Notes under the pieces: generated by a model | Database searches by the model: none | Told to the model about the DNA's origin: nothing | Seen by the model: the letters and a program-made list of their open reading frames with translations, nothing else | Translations under genes and position numbers: made by a program | Part shown: piece after piece, positions 17,528 through 27,567 of the stretch | Position numbering within the stretch: position 1 is the first letter of the stretch | Layout: the number at the start of each line of letters is the position of its first letter | Assembly (NCBI RefSeq): GCF_024294905.1 | Contig: NZ_JANCOC010000001.1 | Location: 69,223 to 133,222 of the forward strand | Source of the DNA: Rothia gullae | GTDB lineage: Bacteria; Actinomycetota; Actinomycetes; Actinomycetales; Micrococcaceae | Direction of reading: 5' to 3' | Length of the DNA: 64,000 bases

Positions 17528-18595
17528 ATGGCAGAGCAGAATCCCTCCACCCAGCCCGAAGAGAAGGCAGTGGAGGTTCCTCAGGCTGAAGCCCACCAGC
17601 ACACCGCTGAAGGCGCACACGCACACACCGGTTCTGAGAAGAAACAAGCCATCAAGGAAGCCCTGAGGCCCCAGGCACGCCGCACCTCCGTTGTCGAGGA
17701 CTACACGGCAGAGCTGGACGAAATGGCTTCCCTCACCCGTGCCCTCGGCAAGGACAAGAAGGACGACGAAACCTCTCAGGCATGGAAGAAGGGTTACCCC
17801 TACGACACCAAGCTCAGCCGTAAGGCATACGAGAAGGAAAAGCGTGCCCTGCAGATTGAGCTGCTGAAGTTGCAGCTCTGGGCTAAGTCCACCGGTCAGA
17901 AGATCCTCATCATCTTTGAAGGCCGTGACGCAGCAGGTAAGGGTGGCTCCATCAAGCGCTTCACCGAGCACCTGAACCCCCGTGGCGCTCGCGTTGTGGC
18001 ACTGGAGAAACCGACTGATATCGAGCAGACCCAGTGGTACTTCCAGCGTTACATCAAGCACCTGCCCTCCGGCGGCGAAATCGTCCTGATGGACCGCTCC
18101 TGGTACAACCGTGCCGGCGTTGAGCGCGTTATGGGTTACTGCACCCAGGCACAGTACTTCGAGTTTATGCGCGAAGTTCCGGACCTGGAGCGCATGCTGG
18201 TGAACTCCGGTATCCACATCATCAAGTTCTGGTTCTCCGTCACCCGCGAAGAGCAGCTCGCACGTTTCACCTCCCGCCGTACCGACCCGGTTCGCCAGTG
18301 GAAGCTTTCCCCCACCGACCTGGCATCCCTGGACAAGTGGGACGACTACACCGCGGCGAAGGAAGCAATGTTCTTCTACACCCACACCGGTGACGCTCCC
18401 TGGACTGTTATCAAGTCCAACGACAAGAAGCGCGCACGTCTGGAAGCAATGCGTTACGTGCTCTCCCAGTTCGATTACCCCTCCAAGGATGAGGCAGTCG
18501 TGGGTGAGCTCGACTCGCTGATCGTCCGCTCTGCATCGGACGTTTTCGAGGATGAGTCCGGTGACTCTCCCGATGGCTTCCCGGTCGTCAAGTAA
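17528..18595 (+). CDS. ppk2: Polyphosphate kinase 2 family protein
   Basis: PPK2 enzymes transfer phosphate between polyphosphate and nucleotides, usually making ATP or GTP from the diphosphate. The P-loop GRDAAGKGGS is at residues 132-141, the Walker B-like MDRSWYN at 188-194, and a lid segment around FTSRRTDPVRQWKLSP. The 355 residues include about 95 N-terminal residues that are His/Glu/Ala rich and probably disordered. The single PPK2 domain is consistent with the ADP-phosphorylating class I, but class cannot be fixed by eye. It is monocistronic, with a strong terminator after it. Confidence 0.9.
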   Translation: MAEQNPSTQPEEKAVEVPQAEAHQHTAEGAHAHTGSEKKQAIKEALRPQARRTSVVEDYTAELDEMASLTRALGKDKKDDETSQAWKKGYPYDTKLSRKAYEKEKRALQIELLKLQLWAKSTGQKILIIFEGRDAAGKGGSIKRFTEHLNPRGARVVALEKPTDIEQTQWYFQRYIKHLPSGGEIVLMDRSWYNRAGVERVMGYCTQAQYFEFMREVPDLERMLVNSGIHIIKFWFSVTREEQLARFTSRRTDPVRQWKLSPTDLASLDKWDDYTAAKEAMFFYTHTGDAPWTVIKSNDKKRARLEAMRYVLSQFDYPSKDEAVVGELDSLIVRSASDVFEDESGDSPDGFPVVK

Positions 18596-18664
18596 GCGTT
18601 GATAGATAGGGGAGAGCGAAAACTCAACCCTGCGGCGGTATAACCGCTAAATAGCTTGCACTAT

Positions 18665-18726
18665 GAAGGTGTCTGCTTCTCCTAATCCCCATTGGAAAAG
18701 GAGAGGCAGGCACCTTCGCGCTTTTA
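18665..18726 (+). terminator. Intrinsic terminator after ppk2
   Basis: GAAGGTGTCTGCTTCTCCT (from 18665) pairs with AGGAGAGGCAGGCACCTTC (to 18716) with minor mismatches, followed by CGCGCTTTT. It ends ppk2 upstream of glmM. Confidence 0.8.
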
Positions 18727-18827
18727 CGTAAAACCTTAGCTATGAAGCAGATATGTAGCCGCTGAAAATCACTTTCTGATTATGAAGAATTTACGGTGTA
18801 TACGCCTAAGCGGAGTTACGCACAACG

Positions 18828-18842
18828 TAAAATAAAAGGGTG
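18828..18842 (+). promoter_or_regulatory. -10-like box six bases before the glmM start
   Basis: TAAAAT at 18828-18833 is followed by six bases and the GTG start. This spacing would place transcription start at or next to the start codon. AAAAGG also lies there and could serve as a ribosome-binding site, so the leaderless reading is uncertain. Confidence 0.35.
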
Positions 18843-20198
18843 ACTGAACGACTTTTTGGAACCGACGGCGTACGCGGTCTGGCAAACGATGTAATTACTC
18901 CCGCCCTGGCTATGGAGCTCGCGCAGGCGGCTTCTATTGTTCTGGGCCTTGACACGGCAGAAGAGGGTGTACGCCCCCGTGCCGTGATCGCAAATGACTC
19001 CCGATCCTCAGCAGACTTTATTGTCTCTGCGATGAAGGCTGGCTTCGCTAGCGCAGGTGTTGACGTGCTGGACGCCGGCATTGTCCCCACCCCCGCAGCA
19101 GCTTACCTGGTGGCACACACCGGTGCTGACTTCGGCGTGATGATTTCTGCATCGCACAACCCCGCTGCGGACAACGGCATTAAGTTCCTGGCCCGAGGCG
19201 GCCAGAAGCTGGAAGACTCCGTTGAGGACGCCATTGAGCGCGTTTACCGCGAGAAGTCCTTCCGCTACCCGACCGGTGGCGCTGTGGGTACCGTCAAGCC
19301 CCTGGAGAACGGTACCGAGGCTTACGTGAAGCACCTGGTCTCCACCTTGCCTGACGGCAAGCCTCTTGCTGGCATGAAGATTGTTCTGGACTGCGCAAAC
19401 GGTGCGGCCTACGCAGCATCCCCGGCAACCTTCGAGGCACTGGGTGCAGAGGTCATTGCACTGGCCGTAGAGCCCAACGGCACCAACATCAACGACGGCG
19501 TGGGCTCCACCCACCCCGAGAAGCTGCAGGCAGCAGTCGTTGAGCACGGCGCGGACCTCGGCATCGCCCACGACGGCGACTCCGATCGTTGCCAGGCAGT
19601 TGACGAAAAGGGCAACCTGGTAGACGGCGACCAGATCATGGCTATCCTTGCTGTTGCCGCTAAGAGCGAAGGCAAGCTCGCAAAGGACACCCTCGTCGCA
19701 ACCGTGATGAGCAGCCTGGGCCTGGAGCTGTACCTGCGCGAGCACGGCATTACCCTCGGCCGCACCGCTGTGGGTGACCGCTACGTCCTCGAGTCTATGC
19801 GCGAGCACGGCTACAACCTCGGCGGCGAGCAGTCCGGCCACGTTATTATGAGCGACTACGCAACCACCGGTGACGGCGTTCTGACCGGCATCCAGCTGGC
19901 TGCAGAGGTGGCTCGTAGCGGTCAGACCCTCTCGGAGCTGGCATCTCGCATGCAGCCCACCCCGCAGCGCCTGATCAATGTCAAGGGCGTTGACCGTGCG
20001 GCGGTCAAGACCAACGAGGCGCTCGCTACCGCTGTGAGCGAGGCTGAAGGTGTACTGGGGGAGAGCGGCCGCGTGCTGCTGCGTGCATCCGGCACTGAGC
20101 CTCTGGTTCGCGTGATGGTTGAGGCTGCAACCCAGGAGCAGGCCGATGAGGTTGCTCAGCAGCTGGCTGATGTTGTGGCTAAGGAACTGGGACTCTAA
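18840..20198 (+). CDS. glmM: Phosphoglucosamine mutase
   Basis: Converts glucosamine-6-phosphate to glucosamine-1-phosphate on the way to UDP-GlcNAc for peptidoglycan and, here, for mycothiol. The 452-residue protein has the family N-terminus LFGTDGVRG, the active-site Ser105 in ISASHNP, the metal loop DGDSDRC and the phosphate-binding [14 protein letters not shown] near the C-terminus. The GTG start gives the canonical [10 protein letters not shown]. glmS, the preceding step, lies 3 kb downstream. Confidence 0.97.
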   Translation: MTERLFGTDGVRGLANDVITPALAMELAQAASIVLGLDTAEEGVRPRAVIANDSRSSADFIVSAMKAGFASAGVDVLDAGIVPTPAAAYLVAHTGADFGVMISASHNPAADNGIKFLARGGQKLEDSVEDAIERVYREKSFRYPTGGAVGTVKPLENGTEAYVKHLVSTLPDGKPLAGMKIVLDCANGAAYAASPATFEALGAEVIALAVEPNGTNINDGVGSTHPEKLQAAVVEHGADLGIAHDGDSDRCQAVDEKGNLVDGDQIMAILAVAAKSEGKLAKDTLVATVMSSLGLELYLREHGITLGRTAVGDRYVLESMREHGYNLGGEQSGHVIMSDYATTGDGVLTGIQLAAEVARSGQTLSELASRMQPTPQRLINVKGVDRAAVKTNEALATAVSEAEGVLGESGRVLLRASGTEPLVRVMVEAATQEQADEVAQQLADVVAKELGL

Positions 20199-20241
20199 AC
20201 GTATTCTCTTCCGGCGCGAAGACCGGCATGGAGGATAGAGA

Positions 20242-20291
20242 AAGGACTGGGAAGGTGTAGAGACACCTTCCCAGCCCTTCTTCGTTATTTT
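20242..20291 (+). terminator. Intrinsic terminator after glmM
   Basis: CTGGGAAGGTGT (20247-20258) pairs with ACACCTTCCCAG (20263-20274) around the loop AGAG, followed by a T-rich run. It lies between the convergent glmM and mscL and may serve both strands. Confidence 0.8.
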
Positions 20292-20351
20292 GAGCGGGGT
20301 AGGGGGACGAGGATACGGGGGTTTGAAAGTTAGTGTTAGAGAGCGGAGAAA

Positions 20352-20726
20352 TTACTTCTTTGCCAGAGCGTCGCGGATCTCCTTGAGGAGTGCGATCTCG
20401 GTCTCTTCCTCTTCTTCATCTTCCTGAGCCTTGTTCTTGGAAGCCAGCTCGGTCAGCTTCTGGACGGGCAGAACAACTGCGAAGTACACGGCAGCTGCAA
20501 TCAGAACGAAGTTGACAACAGCGGTCAGGAACACGCCAACCTTGATCTGGCCGAAGACCAGGAACTGGTCGAAGTTGGGGGACTGAATCAGCATGGAGAT
20601 AGCCGGCATCAGGACGGACTGGACAAGTGCGGTCACCACAGCAGTGAAGGCGGTACCCATGATTAGACCAACTGCGAGGTCGATGACGTTACCGCGGATC
20701 AGAAAATCTTTAAAACCATTAAGCAT
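20352..20726 (-). CDS. mscL: Large-conductance mechanosensitive channel MscL
   Basis: A homopentameric emergency release channel of the cytoplasmic membrane. The 124-residue protein has the N-terminal amphipathic helix and first membrane helix (MLNGFKDFLIRGNVIDLAVGLIMGTAFTAVV), a short loop, a second helix at about 62-85 and an acidic-basic C-terminal helix with a run of Glu. On the minus strand no Shine-Dalgarno precedes the ATG; TATTCT sits seven bases upstream, as in a leaderless transcript. Confidence 0.96.
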   Translation of the reverse strand: MLNGFKDFLIRGNVIDLAVGLIMGTAFTAVVTALVQSVLMPAISMLIQSPNFDQFLVFGQIKVGVFLTAVVNFVLIAAAVYFAVVLPVQKLTELASKNKAQEDEEEEETEIALLKEIRDALAKK

Positions 20727-20972
20727 GAGATATAGAATAGCGCCTTTTTACCTCAGAAAATGTCATATTCTGAGAAAATTTTCATTGTAAAGCATATTTT
20801 TCTTCACGGTGGTTCTAAGGCCCCCAATACTTAAGGTCTAGGTCACATGAAGCTGAGTAAAAATCTCTGAAACCTGCGAAAAACCGCGGATTTACGGGTG
20901 ATAAGCGTAAAAAATATGCATCTGCTGTGCCTATTTGTTTCCGACATGGAAGCGACACGGAAGCTAGAAATA

Positions 20973-21037
20973 CGATGCACATCACCACTCGATGCACCGT
21001 GCAAAGCCGAAAACTTAGCTCAGAGTCTACGATGCAC
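20973..21037. repeat. Three direct copies of CGATGCAC
   Basis: CGATGCAC occurs at 20973-20980, 20990-20997 and 21030-21037, the last within the end of the peptidase gene. The region is the gap between mscL and the peptidase and otherwise shows nothing recognisable. The copies might be protein-binding repeats or chance. Confidence 0.3.
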
Positions 21038-21953
21038 TTGTATAATCGGGTGCCGCACCGGTACCAATAAACTCCTCAAAAGTCTTCGCACCCGAAGACA
21101 CATACTCCTGAGCAATCTGCACACCCACATAACGGTAATGCCACGGCTCAAAACGATAACCGGTCACCGACTGGCGACCATGGGGGAAACGCAAAATATA
21201 CCCGTAACGCGGAGCATTCTTCGCCAACCACTGACCAGCCAGCGTATCGCGGTAACATTCCTCCAGACGGCAACCCTCAGGAGAAGCAAAATCAATCGCC
21301 AAACCCGTCTGATGCTCCGAATAGCCGGGACGAGCCGACAACTGATCCGCCACCTGCTGACCGTTCGCTGAAACCCAATACTGATAGGTCTGCTGCTGCA
21401 CCGCATACGAACGATACGCGCTAGAAACAAGCAGAGTCACGCCGTCGGTTGCCGCCGCATCAATCATCGTGTCCGCCGCCTTAGCTGCCTCAGCACGCAA
21501 TTGATGACCGTAGAACTCCACCAGGTCACTCGGCTCCCAATCCTGATGCGCAAAAGGGCGCATCTTATTCACGAGGCAACGCAACGAGTCTGGCTGAGAC
21601 TCAACACTCGGCTGAGCAAGAGCCAATGGGGAAGAAGACACGCTCGCAGAAGCCGAAGCGCTGGCAGAAGCACCGGTCGCAGAAGCAACAGGGGAGGTCG
21701 CCGCAGAAGAGGCCGCTGCAGTGGAAGAGGCACTAGAAGAAGCCGCTGAAGCCGTCGCAGACTCAGAAGCAGAAGCGCTCGCTGCAGAAGATGAAGAGGA
21801 AGCACCCTGACCCGGCGAACCACCCTGCGAGCCACAAGCCGCTAACAAGGCGGTACCGCCAACCCCCAAAGCGGCACCCAAGAGAGTGCGGCGGTTCAGC
21901 GCAGAACTATTAAGAGACTCCTGAGCGGTAGACGTACGGTGCAGAGACTTCAC
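21027..21953 (-). CDS. VanY-type D,D-carboxypeptidase lipoprotein
   Basis: Predicted to trim the terminal D-Ala of peptidoglycan stem peptides outside the membrane. The 308-residue protein has an Arg21-Arg22 pair and hydrophobic stretch ending in the lipobox LLAAC (Cys40), so it is probably a lipoprotein, possibly Tat-exported. A Ser/Ala-rich linker of about 70 residues follows. The VanY (M15) domain occupies about 125-290, with the zinc-ligand motifs SEHQTGLAIDF and EPWHYRYVG. The start is GTG with GAGGAG upstream. The neighbour on the minus strand is coaA, with no operon link evident. Confidence 0.9.
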   Translation of the reverse strand: MKSLHRTSTAQESLNSSALNRRTLLGAALGVGGTALLAACGSQGGSPGQGASSSSSAASASASESATASAASSSASSTAAASSAATSPVASATGASASASASASVSSSPLALAQPSVESQPDSLRCLVNKMRPFAHQDWEPSDLVEFYGHQLRAEAAKAADTMIDAAATDGVTLLVSSAYRSYAVQQQTYQYWVSANGQQVADQLSARPGYSEHQTGLAIDFASPEGCRLEECYRDTLAGQWLAKNAPRYGYILRFPHGRQSVTGYRFEPWHYRYVGVQIAQEYVSSGAKTFEEFIGTGAAPDYTSAS

Positions 21954-22104
21954 AATAACTCCTCATCATGGTGTAGAAGCAAACAAAAAGCGTCGGAAGC
22001 CTAAACCCACCCCGCGAGGGAGTGGAGCCTCCGGCGTCTTCTACTAGAATGCACCACAATACTGGCTAAAAGCCGCACACAAACACTAAAAACCTAAAGA
22101 ACCT

Positions 22105-23061
22105 CTAGTTCTTACGCAGAAGAACCTGCTCCACAGTATGCTCGGCACCCTTCTGTAGAATCAAATGCGCGCGAGCACGAGTCGGCAAAACATTCTGCAG
22201 CAGATTCGGCTCATTCACGCTCTTCCAAATGCCGGTCGCCACCTCAACCGCCTGCTCATCGCTCAGCTCCGCATAACGCTTGAAATACGACTCCGGATTC
22301 GCAAAAGCCGAAGAACGCAGCGTCAAAAAACGATTCACATACCAGCGCTCAATATCCTCAGTGCGGGCATCTACATAAATAGAGAAATCAAAGAAATCGC
22401 TCAGCGTCAGATCAGAAGTCTCCGGACCCTCAGCCTGAGAAGGCGCCAAAACATTCAAACCCTCAAGAATTAGAACATCCGGTGCGGTGACCTCAATATC
22501 CTCATCCGGCATGATGTCGTAATACAGGTGTGAATACTTCGGCGCCACCACGTGCTCGGCACCGGACTTCACCTGCGAGACAAAATTCAACAGGGCACGG
22601 CGATTATAAGACTCCGGGAAACCCTTACGGTGCATAATGCCGCGACGCTGAAGCTCAGCATTCGGGTACAAGAAACCATCCGTAGTCACCAACTGAACCT
22701 TCGGAGTGGACGGCCAACGGCTCAAAAGAGCCTGCAAAATACGTGCCGTCGTCGACTTACCCACAGCAACAGAACCCGCCACACCAATAATGAACGGGAC
22801 GCGGCGCTGAGACACATGCAGAAAATCATTCGTCATATGGTTCAACGAAGAAGCAGCAGTCACATACAGGTTAAGAAGACGAGAAACCGGCAGGTAAATA
22901 CGCTGCACCTCCTCAAGGTCGACGGTTTCACCCAGACCACGAAGAGACTCAATTTCCTCAGCACTGAGGGGGACAGAAATCTCATCGGCTAGGTGCGACC
23001 AACGGGAACGGTCAAGATGCATGAAGCGGTCATCGCCAGAAAAATACGGTGCGGTGCTCAT
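22105..23061 (-). CDS. coaA: Type I pantothenate kinase
   Basis: Phosphorylates pantothenate, the first step of coenzyme A synthesis. The P-loop [11 protein letters not shown] is at residues 93-103, and [27 protein letters not shown] and [11 protein letters not shown] are typical of the bacterial type I (prokaryotic, CoA-inhibited) enzyme. It has 318 residues. The ATG lacks a Shine-Dalgarno; TACACT lies seven bases upstream on the minus strand. It is divergent from glmS. Confidence 0.97.
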   Translation of the reverse strand: MSTAPYFSGDDRFMHLDRSRWSHLADEISVPLSAEEIESLRGLGETVDLEEVQRIYLPVSRLLNLYVTAASSLNHMTNDFLHVSQRRVPFIIGVAGSVAVGKSTTARILQALLSRWPSTPKVQLVTTDGFLYPNAELQRRGIMHRKGFPESYNRRALLNFVSQVKSGAEHVVAPKYSHLYYDIMPDEDIEVTAPDVLILEGLNVLAPSQAEGPETSDLTLSDFFDFSIYVDARTEDIERWYVNRFLTLRSSAFANPESYFKRYAELSDEQAVEVATGIWKSVNEPNLLQNVLPTRARAHLILQKGAEHTVEQVLLRKN

Positions 23062-23068
23062 TTATCTA

Positions 23069-23240
23069 AGTGTACGAACTTTCAGCCCGAGGGGAAAATA
23101 CCCACCCTCACGGTTTGTTCGAAGAAATAAATTTATGAGAAGAAAAAGGACAAAACCCAATAAAGCTAGGAAAGCCACAATCAACGTGACGTATAACGGT
23201 ATTTCACCGTGCGCATATTCGGATACTTGTGGGATAAACT
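23069..23240. promoter_or_regulatory. Divergent coaA/glmS promoter region with two leaderless-type -10 boxes
   Basis: On the minus strand TACACT (23074-23069) precedes the coaA ATG by seven bases. On the plus strand TAAACT (23235-23240) precedes the glmS ATG by six. Neither gene has a purine-rich ribosome-binding site. A minus-strand frame through this region encodes a hydrophobic stretch but has no start codon outside glmS. Confidence 0.45.
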
Positions 23241-23246
23241 TATACC

Positions 23247-25130
23247 ATGTGTGGAATCGTAGGATATGTAGGTCTGGACACTGCTCCGGACGGTAACAAG
23301 TTTGACCACAACGCATACGATGTGGTCCTCGAAGGTCTGCGCCGCCAGGAATACCGCGGCTATGACTCTGCTGGCGTGGCACTCGTGTGCCCCGGCGGTA
23401 TCGTATTCCGTAAGAAGGCAGGCAAGCTCCTGAACCTCGAAAACGAGGTCAAGGAAAACGCTCTGCCGGACTCCCAGATTGGTATCGGTCACACCCGTTG
23501 GGCAACCCACGGTGGACCTACCGACAATAACGCTCACCCCCACGTTGTCGACAACGGCCGCCTCGCCGTCGTACACAACGGTATTATCGAAAACTTCGCA
23601 GAACTGCGTGCCGAACTGCTCGCCGAAGGCGTAGAGTTGGCATCTCAGACCGACACTGAGGTAGCTGCAGCAACCATCGCAAGCATCTACAACAAGCTCG
23701 GCACCGGTGACCTCACCGAGGCAGTACGCGTCGCATCCAACCGCCTCGAAGGTGCATTCACCATCCTGGCTGTGCACGCAGACCACCCGGACCGCGTTGT
23801 GGCAACCCGCCGCAACTCCCCGCTGGTTATCGGTCTGGGCGAGAACGAAAACTTCCTCGGCTCGGACGTCTCCGCGTTCATTGACTACACCAAGGAAGCC
23901 GTCGAAATGGGTCAGGACCAGATCGTGACCATCACCGGCACCGACTACTCCATCATCGACTTCGAAGGTAACCCCGCAGAGGGCAAGCCCTTCCATATCG
24001 AATGGGACGCAGCAGCAGCTGAAAAGGGCGGCTACAACTCCTTCATGGAGAAGGAAATCCACGAGCAGCCCACCGCAGTTGAGCAGACCCTCATGGGCCG
24101 CCTCGACGAAAACGGCAACCTCACCCTCGACGAACTGAACATTGAGGACTCGGTACTGCGTACCATCGACAAGATCATCGTTGTCGCATGTGGTACCGCA
24201 GCATACGCAGGCCAGGTGGCACGCTACGCCATCGAGCACTGGTGCCGCATCCCCACCGAGGTTGAGCTCGCACACGAGTTCCGCTACCGCGACCCCATCG
24301 TGAACGAGAAGACCCTTATCGTGGCACTCTCGCAGTCCGGCGAAACCATGGACACCCTGATGGCAGTGCGTCACGCACGCGAACAGGGCGCAAAGGTTAT
24401 CTCCATCTGCAACACCCACGGCTCGACCCTGCCCCGCGAATCCGACGCTGCGCTGTACACCCACGCAGGCCCCGAAATCGCAGTGGCATCCACCAAGGCA
24501 TTCCTGGCACAGATCACCGCAGCATACCTGCTCGGCCTGTATCTGGCACAGTTGCGCGGCAACAAGTACAAGGATGAAATCGCTTCGATCCTCGCCGAGC
24601 TGCAGGACATGCCCGCAAAGATTCAGAAGGTCATCGACAACGACACCCCGGTCAAGGAACTGGGCGTCGCAATGAAGGATGCATCCTCCGTGATTTTCCT
24701 CGGCCGCCACGTGGGCTTCCCCGTCGCAATGGAAGGCGCACTCAAGCTCAAGGAAATCACCTACATCCACGCAGAAGGCTTCGCAGCAGGCGAGCTCAAG
24801 CACGGCCCCATTGCACTGATTGATGAAGGCCAGCCGGTCATCGTAGTGGTTCCCTCCGCAAACGGTCGCGACTCCCTGCACGGCAAGGTCGTCTCCAACA
24901 TCCAGGAAGTGCGCGCTCGCGGCGCATTCACCATCGTCATCGCCGAGGAAGGCGACGAGGCCGTCAAACCCTACGCAGACCGCCTCATCACCGTCCCGGC
25001 ATGCCCCTCGCTGCTGCAGCCCCTGTTGGCAACCGTGCCCCTGCAGATCTTCGCATGCGCACTGGCAGAAGCTAAGGGCCTGGACGTTGACCAGCCGCGT
25101 AACCTCGCAAAGTCCGTGACCGTGGAGTAA
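23247..25130 (+). CDS. glmS: Glutamine-fructose-6-phosphate aminotransferase (isomerising)
   Basis: Makes glucosamine-6-phosphate from fructose-6-phosphate and glutamine, committing carbon to UDP-GlcNAc. Cys2 (MCGIVGYVG) is the nucleophile of the N-terminal glutaminase domain (about 1-240, with GHTRWATHGGP); two SIS domains follow (about 300-600, with VACGTAAYAG and SQSGETMDTL), ending in the conserved LAKSVTVE. The start is fixed by Cys2. It has 627 residues. No glmS-ribozyme-like leader is present, as the gap to coaA is only 185 bases. Confidence 0.98.
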   Translation: MCGIVGYVGLDTAPDGNKFDHNAYDVVLEGLRRQEYRGYDSAGVALVCPGGIVFRKKAGKLLNLENEVKENALPDSQIGIGHTRWATHGGPTDNNAHPHVVDNGRLAVVHNGIIENFAELRAELLAEGVELASQTDTEVAAATIASIYNKLGTGDLTEAVRVASNRLEGAFTILAVHADHPDRVVATRRNSPLVIGLGENENFLGSDVSAFIDYTKEAVEMGQDQIVTITGTDYSIIDFEGNPAEGKPFHIEWDAAAAEKGGYNSFMEKEIHEQPTAVEQTLMGRLDENGNLTLDELNIEDSVLRTIDKIIVVACGTAAYAGQVARYAIEHWCRIPTEVELAHEFRYRDPIVNEKTLIVALSQSGETMDTLMAVRHAREQGAKVISICNTHGSTLPRESDAALYTHAGPEIAVASTKAFLAQITAAYLLGLYLAQLRGNKYKDEIASILAELQDMPAKIQKVIDNDTPVKELGVAMKDASSVIFLGRHVGFPVAMEGALKLKEITYIHAEGFAAGELKHGPIALIDEGQPVIVVVPSANGRDSLHGKVVSNIQEVRARGAFTIVIAEEGDEAVKPYADRLITVPACPSLLQPLLATVPLQIFACALAEAKGLDVDQPRNLAKSVTVE

Positions 25131-25171
25131 TGCTCAGAAGTAATCCTCGGAAATCGCCTCAGCGATAACGA

Positions 25172-25219
25172 AAGGGCGGTGATTGAGTTCTCTAAGAACT
25201 TAACCACCGCCCTTGTCGT
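25172..25219 (+). terminator. Intrinsic terminator after glmS
   Basis: AAGGGCGGTG (25172-25181) pairs with CACCGCCCTT (25205-25214); an inner stem AGTTCT/AGAACT (25186-25200) extends it, followed by GTCGTTT. Confidence 0.8.
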
Positions 25220-25395
25220 TTAATCGGGCGGTTATTCGTAGATTAACCAACAAAAATAGACGCTGTGAAACAGACATCAACCATGCGTCATATTTGACGC
25301 TATCCCACCTAAAAGAAACGAATCTCGCTAGACTTAAAACAAGAGAAACCGCAAACAGGATGCGGTCACCACCCCTACCGTAAAAGGTGCAGCTC

Positions 25396-25833
25396 ATGAT
25401 TATGGGAATCGGCGTAGATACCGTCAACATTGAACGATTCGAACGAATTGTCACCGAAACACCCGCCTTCGTCCGCCGCGTCTTCACCCCCAACGAACGC
25501 ACTCGGAACGTACGCTCCCAAGCAGTACGATTTGCCGCCAAAGAAGCCGTCGCCAAAGTACTTGGAGCACCCGCCGGACTCAACTGGCAAGACTGCGAAG
25601 TCGCCACCGCCGAAAGTGGTCAGCCCTACCTCATCATTCAAGGCACCATCGCCCGCCGAGCCAAAGAACTCGGCATCAACCGCATCCACCTCTCGCTAAC
25701 CCACGACGAACCCATGGCCATCGCCATCGCAACCGCCGAATACCTCAGCGACGCAGAACTGGCGCACCTGCAAAAGTTCAACCCCGAAAGCTACCGACTC
25801 AGCGTCATCGCAGGAAACGATACCGACGACTAA
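25396..25833 (+). CDS. acpS: Holo-[acyl-carrier-protein] synthase
   Basis: Transfers 4'-phosphopantetheine from CoA to the serine of acyl carrier protein. The 145-residue protein shows MIMGIGVDTVNIERFE, RFAAKEAVAKVLG (metal and CoA binding) and LSLTHDEPMAIAIA near the end. ATG 25396 is preferred over the GTG at 25387 because AAAAGG at 25382-25387 is then eight bases upstream. The gene precedes nnrD, a pairing seen in many bacteria. Confidence 0.94.
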   Translation: MIMGIGVDTVNIERFERIVTETPAFVRRVFTPNERTRNVRSQAVRFAAKEAVAKVLGAPAGLNWQDCEVATAESGQPYLIIQGTIARRAKELGINRIHLSLTHDEPMAIAIATAEYLSDAELAHLQKFNPESYRLSVIAGNDTDD

Positions 25834-25902
25834 CGCAGAGTCACACCAACACCACACCCGGTGCCCCCTAAGGCCCGCACGGGGCCACTCAAGGAGACAG
25901 CA

Positions 25903-27489
25903 ATGAAGCTCATCTACACTGCTTCCCAGGTACGCGAAGCAGAAAAGCCCTACGTTGAAGCCGCTGACTACGACGGATATCTCATGCAACGCGCCGCAGA
26001 CGCCGTCGCAGCCGAAGCGCAGGATTTGCTCCACGGCACAGAAAACGCCAAAATCCTGCTCCTCGCCGGCCCGGGCAACAACGGCGCAGACACCATCTAC
26101 GCCGGCGCCCGCCTCAGCGCCAAGGGCCACCGCGTTGACGCAGTCATCTTCGACCCCAGCGAAAAGAACCTCGAACTCATCGCCCGCGAAGGCGGCGAAG
26201 ACACTCGTATACTCGACCCCGAACACACCCTCGAACACCTTGCTGGCTACGACCTGATCATCGACGGTATCCTCGGTACCGGCTCCAGCGGCGCCGTACG
26301 CGGTAGCGCTGGCGAATACCTGGGCATACTCCGTGCAGTGCAGCTCGACGGTAAGCTCGGCGCAGTCCTCGCAGTAGACACCCCCTCCGGAGTCGACAAC
26401 AACCGTGGAACCGTGCACGAACCCTCCCTGCGCGCCGACTGCACCGTCACCTTCATCGGCCACAAGCTGCCGGCAGGCACCAGCCACAGCGTCCACTCCG
26501 GAGATATCAAACTCTACGACCTGGGCGTGCCCGAAGCCCTCAACGCCCACAAGCCCGCCCTGCGCGTCCTCGACCGCGAAGACTACCGCGAACTCATCGA
26601 AATACCCGACGAGCACTCCCACAAGTACACCCGCGGCGTACTCGGCATGCTCACCGGAAGCCTCGAATACCCCGGCGCAGCCCTCATGAGCGTACGCGCA
26701 GCCCTCAACACCGGCGTGGGTATGGTCCGCTTCAACGCCAACTCTCACGAGCTACGCCAACTCATGATTGCCCACAATCCCGAAACCGTCTACTTTAGCG
26801 GCGCCCCCGCCCTGCAGAGGGTTACCGTCTGGGCCGGCGGATCTGGCTCTAGCCACGACTCGCTGGACAAGAACCGCTACCTGCTCCACTCGCCCGAACC
26901 CGCCATCCTCGACGCGGGCGCCTGCGACCTGGCGGCAGAATACATGGCAACCGGTAAGCACCTCGGCTCCCACAAGATTCTCACCCCGCACGCCGCAGAG
27001 CTCGAACGGTTCATGCGCATCGTGCACGAGCTCGCCCCCGAAATCTGGAAGAAGCACCTGGGCGACGCCATCGTACCCAGCCGCAAGGACATTGATGCAG
27101 AGCCCTTCCGCTGGGTGCGTGCCGCCTCCGAACTTTCCGGTGCCACCGTCATGCTCAAGGGCGGCTACACGCTCATTGCCGCACCCAACGGCGCCACCTA
27201 CAGCGTTGCCGGAGGAAGCCCTTGGCTCGCTACCGCAGGCAGCGGCGACACCCTCACCGGCATCTATGGCGCCCTGCTCGCCCAAACCGTAGCCGCTTTC
27301 GCCGCCCGCGGAGAAGCCCTAGAAGGTTGCACCTTCGCCTCCATCGGCGCGCTCGCAGTCTACCTGCACGGTGAAGCAGCACGCGCCAGCGCCACCGGAA
27401 GCGTCAAGGACGCTCTGCCCGGCCCGGCACCCGCAACCCGCGTCGCGCAGATGCTCCCCGAAGTCATCGCCCGCCTCATCGCCGAATAA
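25903..27489 (+). CDS. nnrD: Bifunctional NAD(P)H-hydrate repair enzyme (epimerase and ADP-dependent dehydratase)
   Basis: Repairs hydrated NADH and NADPH. The N-terminal epimerase domain (about residues 1-215) has GPGNNGADTIYAGARL and DTPSGVDNNRG; the C-terminal dehydratase domain (about 235-528) has HAAELERF and the ATP/ADP-site motif ATAGSGDTLTGIYGALLAQ. It has 528 residues. ATG 25903 follows AAGGAGA at 25891-25897, which excludes an upstream GTG at 25861. It probably shares a transcript with acpS, 69 bases away. Confidence 0.92.
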   Translation: MKLIYTASQVREAEKPYVEAADYDGYLMQRAADAVAAEAQDLLHGTENAKILLLAGPGNNGADTIYAGARLSAKGHRVDAVIFDPSEKNLELIAREGGEDTRILDPEHTLEHLAGYDLIIDGILGTGSSGAVRGSAGEYLGILRAVQLDGKLGAVLAVDTPSGVDNNRGTVHEPSLRADCTVTFIGHKLPAGTSHSVHSGDIKLYDLGVPEALNAHKPALRVLDREDYRELIEIPDEHSHKYTRGVLGMLTGSLEYPGAALMSVRAALNTGVGMVRFNANSHELRQLMIAHNPETVYFSGAPALQRVTVWAGGSGSSHDSLDKNRYLLHSPEPAILDAGACDLAAEYMATGKHLGSHKILTPHAAELERFMRIVHELAPEIWKKHLGDAIVPSRKDIDAEPFRWVRAASELSGATVMLKGGYTLIAAPNGATYSVAGGSPWLATAGSGDTLTGIYGALLAQTVAAFAARGEALEGCTFASIGALAVYLHGEAARASATGSVKDALPGPAPATRVAQMLPEVIARLIAE

Positions 27490-27567
27490 GGGAGAGACGC
27501 CCAGCGCACCTCTATTCCTAGCGTCCTAACGAGATCCCTCTCTGAAAGCACAGGGCCAAGGCGCACA

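Noticed and set aside
23062..23246. A glmS ribozyme or riboswitch upstream of glmS
   Set aside because: The gap is only 185 bases, shows no glmS-ribozyme core, and a -10-like box lies six bases before the start codon.
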